Source: GCA-2720975 sp964467985
GTDB taxonomy: Bacteria > Planctomycetota > UBA1135 > GCA-002686595
Assembly: GCA_964467985.1 (NCBI GenBank)
Contig: CAYXTP010000014.1
Span: 56,262-120,261 of the forward strand
DNA: 64,000 nt
Reading direction: 5' to 3'
The translations under genes were made by a program, and so were the position numbers. Position 1 is the stretch's first letter. Every line of letters starts with the position of its first letter. The notes under the pieces are model-generated. The model saw only the letters and a program-made list of their open reading frames with translations. It did no database searches and had not been told where the DNA came from. Below, piece by piece: positions 25,191 through 32,818 of this stretch.

Positions 25191-26768
25191 TCAGGGCAGG
25201 ATCAGAGGATCGACCACGTGCGGCGAGAGAATCGTGCCCGTAGGGGTCCGGAAGGCAGCTTGCACGGCAAAATGTGTCCCAATTAGGGACGCATCCGTCG
25301 GGATGGACAGAAGGAACTGCGCGCGCCCCGCCTGCGGGACCTGCCACTGGTAGGCGAGGGTCTTGCGGTCAATGTGCAAGAGGCCTTGCACGCCCGGGAA
25401 TTGAATCGGGTTCGCACGCTGCCCGTAGAGCAGGAACGCGAGGGTGGCGGAGCTCTTGCGCGTGGCCAGTCGCAGGCCCGCGCCGAGTTCGGCGGGGTCC
25501 AATTGCACCAGTTCGCGGTCTCCGCTCTGAAAGAGCGCCACACCGCCCGTGTTGGTGAATTGGCTGCGGTGGGCGTCTTGGTAGGCAACAGCAAGCTGGG
25601 AGCCGCTCTCGTCAATTTCAAGGTCCCGGACGCTGCCGGGCAAACTGGACTCGAGCACGGATTGACTCACGCCAACGTCCAGCAAGAACATCTCGGCGTG
25701 GATGCCATTACCCCAGGTTCCGAAAGCCACGCGCTTGCCATCCGAACTGACGTCCACGACCTCTACGCGGTTCTGGGCTCCGCCGCTGACTCCAGGCAGG
25801 ACCTTGGAGTTCAAGACTAGCCCCTTGCGGGTGTCCCACACCTCAAGCTCCACATCCACACCTGCGCTGGCCTCCCACCAGCCAATACCCAGCACATCGC
25901 CAGCCTGGTCCAGATCCACGGCAGTAGCGATTTGCTGTGGACCGCGCGTCACGTTGAGCCTGTTCACCCAATTGCGCGCCTGTTCTTCCAGCAAGGCAAC
26001 CTGACCCGCTCCCCCTACGGCCACAGTCGTTCCGTTGGCATCCCAAGTCAGACAGTGCACAGCGTTGTTGAGAGGCTCGACGTGCAGAATCGTTCCCGTC
26101 TCGTCGAAGAGCACCAGGTTGGTGCCCGTGGAAACGGCCGTCCGTTTCCCGTCGGCTGACAAGGCCAAAGCGTCCAGGGCGAGGGCGGAGACCGTGCGCC
26201 GCATCAGAAGGGTGCCACGCGTGCCGTCCAGCCAGTCCAACTGAACACGGCTGGTAAGGTTGTTCCATACGGCGACGAGGACGACTGTGCCCTCGCGGTC
26301 CACGGCCAAGCGCGCCGGTCCGTTGGTGTCAAAACCCACATCGTGAGTCCAACCCGGGCTGAGTAGACCGCCCACCGGAGCACTGGCCCCGTCGTACCCG
26401 AACACCCGAGTGCGACGCTGGTAGGGCCCGGGGTTGGGACTCTGAGTGAGACTGAAGAGGGCCTCTGCACGGCGCCCAGCAGCAGATTCCAAGTAGGTGG
26501 CCCCCACGTGAGTTGTTGGATCCGTGGCCCGGGGAACCTGCGATCCGCTAGCAGCCGTGTGGAAGAGCATCATCCCACCCGTAGACCCCTTGCTGCCGGC
26601 CCAAACCAAGTCCTCGCGTCCAGAAAACGCAACTCCACTGGGCACCCACGGAGCTTGGGTCGTGGCGTCGTGATGCCAGCGTTCACCCTCTGCGAAAGGG
26701 TCCTGACCCCAGGCGGGCGTACTGAGGAAGGCGAGCAGCAGGGAGAGAGCGGGAGCGCGTTGGATCAT
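25191..26768 (-). CDS. Secreted beta-propeller-like (WD40/YVTN-type) protein
   Basis: The start at ATG 26768 gives a 525-residue protein with a signal peptide (ALSLLLAFLSTPAWG) followed by QDPF. The body has repeated blade-like units, for example ALALSADGKRTAVSTGTNLVLFDETG, NAVHCLTWDANGTTVAVGG and VDVSSDGKRVAFGTWGNG, the pattern of WD40-like or YVTN propellers. The C-terminal part ends with a beta-rich tail. It is secreted and has no enzymatic motif I recognise. It lies upstream of the Ig-like lipoprotein gene, same strand, 235 bp apart. Confidence 0.65.
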   Translation of the reverse strand: MIQRAPALSLLLAFLSTPAWGQDPFAEGERWHHDATTQAPWVPSGVAFSGREDLVWAGSKGSTGGMMLFHTAASGSQVPRATDPTTHVGATYLESAAGRRAEALFSLTQSPNPGPYQRRTRVFGYDGASAPVGGLLSPGWTHDVGFDTNGPARLAVDREGTVVLVAVWNNLTSRVQLDWLDGTRGTLLMRRTVSALALDALALSADGKRTAVSTGTNLVLFDETGTILHVEPLNNAVHCLTWDANGTTVAVGGAGQVALLEEQARNWVNRLNVTRGPQQIATAVDLDQAGDVLGIGWWEASAGVDVELEVWDTRKGLVLNSKVLPGVSGGAQNRVEVVDVSSDGKRVAFGTWGNGIHAEMFLLDVGVSQSVLESSLPGSVRDLEIDESGSQLAVAYQDAHRSQFTNTGGVALFQSGDRELVQLDPAELGAGLRLATRKSSATLAFLLYGQRANPIQFPGVQGLLHIDRKTLAYQWQVPQAGRAQFLLSIPTDASLIGTHFAVQAAFRTPTGTILSPHVVDPLILP

Positions 26769-26957
26769 GTGAGAATGCGGGGCCGGGTCTGGGAGGGCCC
26801 ACATCCAAAAGTACCTCGGCAGGTGCCAGGAGCCCCGATCGCGCCCCACGCGGCCAAGCCCGGAATTCCTTTCCACATCCCGGCCGCGGTGGTCCCCCTG
26901 GGATCTGAAGCCAGGAAGCACTAGAATCTCCGCCCGCCGAACAAGGCGACCAACGGA

Positions 26958-27049
26958 CTCCAGGGAGAGCTCTGCCGCAAGCGAGGCAGGCGCCGAAGGG
27001 GCAAGCCGGGCACACCCGCGCGAATCTCTCAGGCACCAGGGACTTGGAG
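26958..27049 (+). promoter_or_regulatory. Glycine riboswitch, single aptamer
   Basis: The block contains the conserved glycine aptamer core: GGGAGAGCTCTG near the 5' side, GGCGCCGAAGGGGCAA in the middle, and AATCTCTCAGGCACCAGGGA on the 3' side. P1 is CTCCA (26958-26962) with TGGAG (27045-27049). A second aptamer is not visible downstream. It precedes gcvT, the classical target of this riboswitch, and should switch the operon on when glycine is abundant. Confidence 0.9.
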
Positions 27050-27101
27050 CCCGTCAAAACCCTCTGAACACCAGGGTCCCGTCCGGGAACCCATCGAACA
27101 G

Positions 27102-27136
27102 GGGCGCAACGATCCACCGACCGTTGCGCCCATTTT
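27102..27136 (+). terminator. Terminator of the glycine riboswitch expression platform
   Basis: GGGCGCAACG (27102-27111) pairs without mismatch with CGTTGCGCCC (27122-27131) around a 10-nt loop and is followed by ATTTT. It lies 53 nt after the aptamer and ends just before the first possible gcvT ATG (27138). A second, smaller stem with a bulge at 27074-27092 is a candidate intermediate in the switch. Confidence 0.75.
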
Positions 27137-27137
27137 C

Positions 27138-28253
27138 ATGCCTTCAACCTCACCCATGCGACACACTCCCCTGCACGACGAGCACCAGCCCCTAGGGGGC
27201 AAGATGGTCGAGTTCGGTGGCTGGCACATGCCGGTGCAGTACGGCCCCATCCTTGACGAGGTGCGTTGCGTGCGCGAGCGGGTGGGTCTGTTCGACCTCT
27301 CCCATATGGGGCGTTTCACCCTCAGGGGTCCCGATGCCGTCGCCCTGGTGGACCGCGTGGCGACCTGTTTCTGCGCGCGCATTCCCGTGGGGTCGATCCG
27401 CTATGGCCTGCTCTGCCGTGCGACGGGCAATCCCATCGATGACATTTTGGTCTACCGTGGGACAGACGAGATATTCCTCGTGGTCAATGCTGGCAACGCA
27501 GACGCCGATCGGGAGTGGTTGCTCTCCCACACCGACGGCCTGGACGTGCAGTTCGAAGACCAAACGGAAGAGCTCGCCATGATCGCCCTCCAGGGCCCTC
27601 TATCCGAAGAGAGCCTCGCGCGAGTCACCACCGACATCGACCTGGCCGAGCTTGGCTACTACAAGTTCGCCCACGGAACCGTGTGCGGCAGCCCCAACGT
27701 GCGCATCAGTCGCACGGGCTACACGGGCGAGGACGGCTTCGAAGTCTACTTGCCGGCCGAACGGGCCATTGAAGCCTGGCAGGCCCTGCTCGAGTCGGGT
27801 CAAGCAAGCGGCATGGCACCCATCGGATTGGGAGCGCGCGACACACTGCGTCTTGAAGCGGGCATGCCCCTGTACGGCCACGAAATCGACGCGCAGCACA
27901 ACCCCATCGAAGCCGGCTTGAAATTCGGCGTTTCCTTCCATGAAGAAAAGGGCGACTGGATCGGCCGCGCTGCCCTCGAGGCGATCCACGCCGCACCCAC
28001 GCACTCCTTGGTCGGCCTGACCACCGACGGCAAGCGCGTTCCGCGCCAGGGTTACTCCCTGCTAAGCGGGGACGAGAACGTCGGTACGATTTGCTCTGGC
28101 GCCGTTTCCCCCACCGTCGGCAAGAATATTGCCACGGCCTACCTACCGCTTCATCTGGCCCAGCCCGGTCAGGTGGTCGACATGGATTTGCGCGGCAAGC
28201 GGCAAGCCTGCACCGTCGTGGACCTGCCTTTCTACTCACGCAAACGCTCCTGA
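27138..28253 (+). CDS. gcvT: Glycine cleavage system T protein (aminomethyltransferase)
   Basis: GcvT transfers the methylene group of aminomethyl-lipoyl-GcvH to tetrahydrofolate, releasing ammonia. The 371-residue protein has the family start TPLHDEHQPLGGKMVEFGGWHMPVQY (shown in parts) and a block GALEAIHAA near the C-terminus. ATG 27138 and ATG 27156 are both possible; the second aligns better with the usual N-terminus, and the first falls 6 nt after the riboswitch terminator stem, with no clear Shine-Dalgarno for either. It is followed by gcvH and a lipoate/octanoate transferase, but gcvP (P protein) is not in this operon. Confidence 0.93.
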   Translation: MPSTSPMRHTPLHDEHQPLGGKMVEFGGWHMPVQYGPILDEVRCVRERVGLFDLSHMGRFTLRGPDAVALVDRVATCFCARIPVGSIRYGLLCRATGNPIDDILVYRGTDEIFLVVNAGNADADREWLLSHTDGLDVQFEDQTEELAMIALQGPLSEESLARVTTDIDLAELGYYKFAHGTVCGSPNVRISRTGYTGEDGFEVYLPAERAIEAWQALLESGQASGMAPIGLGARDTLRLEAGMPLYGHEIDAQHNPIEAGLKFGVSFHEEKGDWIGRAALEAIHAAPTHSLVGLTTDGKRVPRQGYSLLSGDENVGTICSGAVSPTVGKNIATAYLPLHLAQPGQVVDMDLRGKRQACTVVDLPFYSRKRS

Positions 28254-28316
28254 GCCACAATTCTGACCTACGGTTCGAACCATCGAATCGATCCCCCAAC
28301 CCCCCACTTCTCTGCC

Positions 28317-28715
28317 ATGCGCCCCGACGATCGCCACTACCTCCCCTCCCACGAATGGGTCAAGTCCGACGGTGACACCGTCGTCTTCGGCATCACTGAT
28401 TTCGCCGTGGAGGAACTCTCGCACGGCAACGAAGACGACCTGGTCTACTGCGATTTGCCCGAACCTGGACGCAAGTTGATCCAAGGCGAGACCTTCGGCG
28501 AAATCGAATCGGTCAAGGCCGTCGCCGACCTGAATTCTCCGGTGGGTGGCGAAGTCATTGAGGTGAACAAGACCATTGAAGACCACTTGCAAGTCCTGGC
28601 CAAGGATCCCTGGGACAAGGGTTGGCTGGTGCGCGTGAAGCCCGACGACAACAGTACCGAGCACCTGCTTGACGCCGCAGGCTACGAGGCCTCGGTGGGC
28701 GAAGCCGAGGGGTAG
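28317..28715 (+). CDS. gcvH: Glycine cleavage system H protein
   Basis: GcvH carries the lipoyl group that shuttles the aminomethyl intermediate between GcvP, GcvT and GcvL. The 132-residue sequence has HYLPSHEWVK at the N-terminus, GITDFAVEELSHG, and the lipoylation lysine in FGEIESVKAVADLNSPVGG. Length is normal. It lies 63 bp after gcvT and 8 bp before a lipoate/octanoate transferase gene, which should modify this lysine. Confidence 0.96.
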   Translation: MRPDDRHYLPSHEWVKSDGDTVVFGITDFAVEELSHGNEDDLVYCDLPEPGRKLIQGETFGEIESVKAVADLNSPVGGEVIEVNKTIEDHLQVLAKDPWDKGWLVRVKPDDNSTEHLLDAAGYEASVGEAEG

Positions 28716-28723
28716 ACAGGGTT

Positions 28724-29500
28724 GTGTCTCGGCTCCCGTTGGATAGTGCTCGGGATCCGCACCCAACTCGAACGGTGTGGCGTCTGATCGAGTCTTGGGA
28801 CGCCAGCCCCGAGCTGAACATGGGCCTGGACGAGGCCCTGCTGGAGGACGACGAAGCGGCGCCCACTCTGCGCCTCTACACCTGGTCGCCTGACACACTC
28901 AGCCTGGGCTACTTTCAGAAATGGGAAGACGTCGCGCACAAGGACCAAGCGGGAGCCATCGTCAGGCGCATCACTGGTGGCGGGGCGATTCACCACCAAG
29001 CTGAACTGACCTTTTCCATCGTGCTGCCCCAACAGCACACCCTGTTCCAGGGCCCCGTGCCCCTGTCCTACAAGCGTATCCATGCCGCGCTGCTCGACGC
29101 CCTGCTGGAATTTGGGATCCAGGCACGGTTGAGGGGCGACGTTGTCCTGCAATCCGACCGGAACGGGAGCGGAATGTGCTTCCACGAGTCCACGCCTCTG
29201 GATGTGACCTGGGGCGACCGCAAGGGTGTCGGTTCCGCCCAACGCCGACGCGCGGGCAGAGTGTTGCACCACGGTTCCATCAAGTTGGGCAGCACACCCC
29301 TCGAAGGAGAAATCGCCACAGTCGAGGCGGCCCTGGGATCGGAGTGCACGCCGCAGAACTTCGCGCCAGTCTTGCTAGCTGCGATGGAACAGCGCTTCGC
29401 GGTGCGCTTCGAACGGGCTCAACCGAGCCCTGCGGAAAAGCAAGTAGCGCGCAGTCTGGGCCAGCGCTACAGCTCCGAGGCGTTCCTGCGCAGGCGTTGA
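28724..29500 (+). CDS. Lipoate/octanoate transferase family protein (LplA/LipM-like)
   Basis: This 258-residue protein of the BPL/LplA/LipB fold should attach octanoyl or lipoyl groups to GcvH or other E2 proteins. It contains RRITGGGAIHH (family RRxTGGGAVxH), the motif GSGMCFHES with the acyl-carrying Cys of LipM-type enzymes, and KGVGSAQRRRAGRVLHHGS (typically K.xGSAQ.R). The Cys argues for octanoyltransferase LipM, but lipoate ligase activity is possible. The start is the GTG at 28724; a second GTG at 28775 would give a start closer to other family members. It lies 8 bp after gcvH, an arrangement that fits local lipoylation of GcvH. Confidence 0.85.
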   Translation: MSRLPLDSARDPHPTRTVWRLIESWDASPELNMGLDEALLEDDEAAPTLRLYTWSPDTLSLGYFQKWEDVAHKDQAGAIVRRITGGGAIHHQAELTFSIVLPQQHTLFQGPVPLSYKRIHAALLDALLEFGIQARLRGDVVLQSDRNGSGMCFHESTPLDVTWGDRKGVGSAQRRRAGRVLHHGSIKLGSTPLEGEIATVEAALGSECTPQNFAPVLLAAMEQRFAVRFERAQPSPAEKQVARSLGQRYSSEAFLRRR

Positions 29501-29512
29501 ATCGCCAGCGAC

Positions 29513-30208
29513 CTACAGCCCGATGTCCACCCACCAGGGGTCGGCGCTGGAGATCTTTACGCTGCAGCCGATCACGGGCAGACCGTCGGCGATCTTGAGG
29601 GGCCGCCAAGCGTTGAGTTGCGGACGGTCCGTAAGCCAGCCCAGAGAGCCAGCCTTCTCGACCATAGCACTCGACACGGATGGAGAACTGGCATCGCCAG
29701 CCAGCTCAAGAGATAGGGCGCCAGACTGCGTGCGACCATCCGAGGGGGCGCGGGCCACTAGAACGACGAGCAGAGTCGAAGGACTGGTGAGCTGCGGGGA
29801 GCGTTCCAACCGGACCCACTGCGGAGGACCTTGAGATGTGCTAACCGTCGCTGCAAAACTTCCGCCCAAGCGCGTGCGAATTCGACTCGCGTCGACAATG
29901 AACAGGCTGGTCGGGCCCGAGCCCGCCGGCGTAAACACCGTTCCGATTCCCTCCGCTCGTAGCCTTGCGCTAAGCAAGCTGAGCAAGTCCCGACCCGTTG
30001 TGTAAGGGGACACGAAGAAGCTCACGTCGGCCTGAATCGTGTTCGCTTCGCCGTCCGATTGAGCGAGTGCAGCAACATTCAGCTCCACCAGCGCTCCCCG
30101 GGGTCCAGCATCTCCGGTGAGGGTCAGCTGCGCCGTGCCCTCCGCCAAACAAGGAGAGGCGCAAATCGAACTCAAGACAACGACGAGCAGGGAGTGGAAA
30201 CGCAGCAT
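29513..30208 (-). CDS. Secreted protein of unknown function
   Basis: The 231-residue protein begins with a signal peptide (FHSLLVVVLSSICASPCLA followed by EGTAQ). The mature part is beta-rich, with a Ser/Thr content typical of secreted proteins and no catalytic motif I recognise. A block FSVSPYTTG is not found here, but FFVSPYTTGRDLLSLLSARL and a Trp-rich end (SSADPWWVDIGL) are distinctive. It converges with the lipoate transferase gene 12 bp away. No family assigned. Confidence 0.6.
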   Translation of the reverse strand: MLRFHSLLVVVLSSICASPCLAEGTAQLTLTGDAGPRGALVELNVAALAQSDGEANTIQADVSFFVSPYTTGRDLLSLLSARLRAEGIGTVFTPAGSGPTSLFIVDASRIRTRLGGSFAATVSTSQGPPQWVRLERSPQLTSPSTLLVVLVARAPSDGRTQSGALSLELAGDASSPSVSSAMVEKAGSLGWLTDRPQLNAWRPLKIADGLPVIGCSVKISSADPWWVDIGL

Positions 30209-30322
30209 GGTCGGGGGCGCTATCAGGCCAGGGAAACGGGGCCTCGCCGGCGCGCGGGCCCTCAGGGTCCCATCGACGCACCCAGGACCCGACTATTCCC
30301 AAGGAAAAAACCCGGAAGATGG

Positions 30323-30394
30323 TTACCCCGCCAGGACTTGAACCTGAAACGACTGGACCAAAACCAGTTGTGTTGCCAATTACACCACGGGGTA
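30323..30394 (-). tRNA. tRNA-Gln (anticodon UUG)
   Basis: The minus strand gives a 72-nt cloverleaf. The acceptor TACCCCG pairs with CGGGGTA, discriminator A. The D arm carries TGGTGTAATTGGCAACA. The anticodon stem ACTGG/CCAGT encloses loop TTTTGGT (anticodon UUG, reads CAA), and the T arm is CCAGG-TTCAAGT-CCTGG. CCA is not encoded. Confidence 0.95.
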
Positions 30395-30474
30395 ACGCTG
30401 GTCCGGGCGACAAGATAGCAACGCACTGCTCAGGAGTGGATCCCCCCCAGGCGGTTTTTCGGGCAGCCGAGGCC

Positions 30475-31743
30475 TCATTTCAGAGGCAAACCGCGCAGGG
30501 TCCGAAGTCCCAGCATCAAGGCCTGGGCCGTGGCCCATGTCCTGATCCGCGCTCGTCCGACGGGAGGCCAGCGCTTCTCCAGGCTGAAGTTCTGGCCGCG
30601 AAAGTGGACGCCAAACCAGACCAAGCCCACAGGCTTCTCGTCCGTGCCCCCAGCCGGCCCAGCCACTCCTGTTGTCGAAAGGGCCAGGTCGGCCCCGCTG
30701 CGCTCAGCAGCACCTCGGGCCATGGCTTCAGCCACCGGACCAGAGACGGCTCCGTGCTTGAGCAGCAGGTCCGGAGACACACCCAATCGGTCGCTTTTGG
30801 CCTCGTTGGAATAGGCCACTACACCCTCTTGGAAGACCTCGCTGATACCGGGCACCGCGGTCAGAGCCTGGGCGATGCCCCCGCCTGTGCAGGACTCGGC
30901 AGTGGTCACTGTGCTTGCGGTCCGGATCAGTTCTGAACCCAAGGTCAGAGCCGGGTCGGAGTGTTGCTCGCTGAAGATGTATGAGCCCAGGCGCTCGGTG
31001 AATTCCGCGGCGCGTTCAGCCAAGAGAGCCTCGGCTGCAGGCGTCTCAGCTGCGTGAGCGACGAGGCGCACAGCCAGTACGCCTTCCTTGGCCGTCACCC
31101 CCATCAGTGGGTTGGCCCCGCGCTCCATCCAATCGCCGACTTCGTCGGCAAAGACACTTTCGGAGATGCCGAAGAGGTAGAAGCGGCGCAAGCGGCGCAC
31201 ACTGCCCGCCTCCTCGCCCCGTGTCAGCCAGGGGCGCAAATGGTCGTCGAGCATGGGGCCAAACTCTCGCGGAGGACCAGGAAGAGCAAAGACATCGCTG
31301 CTGCCCAGACGCATGTGGATGCCAGGCGCGGTTCCCTGGGCATTCTCAAGGGGGCGCGATCCGGAGGGCACCATGGCTTGTCGCTCGTTGGAGGCGGGCA
31401 CACTCCGCCCACTGCGCTCATACCAGCCCAGAATCTGTGCCCAAGCCTCCGGGTCCTTGTGCAACTCGACGCCGGCCGCCCGGGCCAGGGCATGGCGTGT
31501 GAGGTCGTCGAGAGTGGGGCCGAGACCGCCACTCACGAGTACCAAGCCATGGCCGCGCGCCAGGTCTTCCAGCGCAGCCGCGATCTCCCGCTCGCGGTCC
31601 CCCACGACGACGACTCGCTCCAGACTCCATCCCAACTCTGTGAGCACGCTGGCCGCCGCCGCCGAATTCAAGTCCACCTGTGAACCATCGAGCAACTCAT
31701 CTCCGACCGCTAGCGCAGCGGCTCGGCGTTCGGGGGTGGTCAT
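30475..31743 (-). CDS. cinA: CinA family protein (NMN deamidase / competence-damage protein)
   Basis: The 422-residue protein has the two CinA domains: an N-terminal MoaB/molybdopterin-binding-like domain with SGGLGPTLDDLTRHAL, and a C-terminal PncC domain with VTTAESCTGGGIAQAL and TTGVAGPAGGTDEKPVG. PncC hydrolyses the amide of nicotinamide mononucleotide in NAD recycling; the first domain acts on related nucleotides. The start at ATG 31743 overlaps the tatC stop as ATGA, so an apparent upstream extension that overlaps tatC is rejected. The pairing with tatC is probably positional, by coupled translation. Confidence 0.92.
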   Translation of the reverse strand: MTTPERRAAALAVGDELLDGSQVDLNSAAAASVLTELGWSLERVVVVGDREREIAAALEDLARGHGLVLVSGGLGPTLDDLTRHALARAAGVELHKDPEAWAQILGWYERSGRSVPASNERQAMVPSGSRPLENAQGTAPGIHMRLGSSDVFALPGPPREFGPMLDDHLRPWLTRGEEAGSVRRLRRFYLFGISESVFADEVGDWMERGANPLMGVTAKEGVLAVRLVAHAAETPAAEALLAERAAEFTERLGSYIFSEQHSDPALTLGSELIRTASTVTTAESCTGGGIAQALTAVPGISEVFQEGVVAYSNEAKSDRLGVSPDLLLKHGAVSGPVAEAMARGAAERSGADLALSTTGVAGPAGGTDEKPVGLVWFGVHFRGQNFSLEKRWPPVGRARIRTWATAQALMLGLRTLRGLPLK

Positions 31744-32669
31744 TGGTCCGAACTCATGCCCTTCTTGGGAGCCACCAAGCGTCCAATCCAGATGCCGGAT
31801 TCGTAGAGAATCGCGATGGGTACGGCCATCATCATCTGCGTGAAGGGATCCGGAGGCGTGATGATGGCGGACACCAACAGCGCTCCGACCAACATGTGGG
31901 GTCTGTACTTGGCGAATGTGCTCGGAACCACGATGTCCAGAGTGGCCAGCGACATCATGATGACCGGCAGTTGAAATACCGCCCCCAGGGCCAGGGTCAA
32001 GCTGACGAGGAAAGACCAGTAGTTCCCGATAGTCTCGAAGTACTGAATCTCGGTCAGAGTCATGCGCGCCAGGAAGTACAGGGCGTTGGGCACCATGACA
32101 AAGTAGCCAAACAACACGCCGCCCACGAACAGCGCCGCAGAGAAGGGGAAGTAGCGGTAAACCACCCCCTTTTCCTTGCGGTACAGGCCTGCTGCGATGA
32201 ACTGCCACATCTGCCACAAGATCACGGGACCGGCCAGGAACAGGCTGACGTAGAGGCACATCTTCATGATGAAGAAGAACCCGTGGGAGGCGGCGTCACC
32301 CTTCATGCGTTCTGGCACACGCAGATCGGAACGCAGCACCATGATGTCCGGGTAGCCGGGTTCCTCGTACCAGTTGCGCCACTCCTCCTCTCCCTCAACC
32401 TGCTCGGGGGCGCCTTCCGACTCGGCCGAAGTGATGGCCTTGGTGGCCAGGTCCACGAGGTCCACATTGAGCCTGGCGGCCGCAATGTTGTAGGGGTCAC
32501 GGATCCAATCACCCAAGGGATCCTGGTAGCTCCAGCAGACGCCGAACGCGACGGCCACAGCCAGCACGGATCGGAAGAGCCGAGTGCGCAGCTCCTCGAG
32601 GTGCTCGCCGAGAGTCATGCGCTGATCCTCCTCTTCGGGCTCGGTCTTATCGGTGACGTGCTCGACCAT
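31740..32669 (-). CDS. tatC: Sec-independent protein translocase TatC with an enlarged first periplasmic loop
   Basis: TatC is the core of the twin-arginine translocase and recognises RR signal peptides. The 309-residue protein is about 55 residues longer than usual. The normal N-terminus is MTLGEHLEELRTRLFRSVL (residue 18 could be the start), then helix 1, a loop of about 75 residues rich in Glu, and the remaining helices with GYFVMVPNALYFLARM and the conserved YRPHMLVGALLVSAIITPPDP. The extra loop falls between TM1 and TM2. No tatA is adjacent. Its 3' end overlaps the cinA start by 4 nt. Confidence 0.9.
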   Translation of the reverse strand: MVEHVTDKTEPEEEDQRMTLGEHLEELRTRLFRSVLAVAVAFGVCWSYQDPLGDWIRDPYNIAAARLNVDLVDLATKAITSAESEGAPEQVEGEEEWRNWYEEPGYPDIMVLRSDLRVPERMKGDAASHGFFFIMKMCLYVSLFLAGPVILWQMWQFIAAGLYRKEKGVVYRYFPFSAALFVGGVLFGYFVMVPNALYFLARMTLTEIQYFETIGNYWSFLVSLTLALGAVFQLPVIMMSLATLDIVVPSTFAKYRPHMLVGALLVSAIITPPDPFTQMMMAVPIAILYESGIWIGRLVAPKKGMSSDQ

Positions 32670-32724
32670 GCTTGGACGCTGGGCAGAGAGGGGTCAGGTC
32701 TGTGGTGAACCGGACTAGAAAGAA

Positions 32725-32762
32725 GGACGGGCGAGCCCGATGGCTCGCCCGTCCAGGATACC
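32725..32762 (-). terminator. Strong hairpin terminator after the BRCT-like membrane protein gene
   Basis: GGACGGGCGAGCC (32725-32737) and GGCTCGCCCGTCC (32742-32754) form a perfect 13-bp stem with a 4-nt loop. In the minus-strand direction it is followed by TTCTTTCT. It lies 65 nt after the stop of the gene at 32819, so it should terminate that transcript before tatC. Confidence 0.8.
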
Positions 32763-32818
32763 GTTTGCCGTGCTCCGACCCGCCTCAAAAGAGGCTCGGT
32801 TCGAACCAGCTCTCCGAT

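Noticed and set aside
27050..27101. A second glycine aptamer
   Set aside because: The stretch contains only one small bulged stem and no second core block; this is a single-aptamer riboswitch.
31744..32259. N-terminal extension of the cinA frame into tatC
   Set aside because: It covers the 3' half of tatC out of frame with it. The ATGA overlap at 31740-31743 gives a normal CinA length and start.
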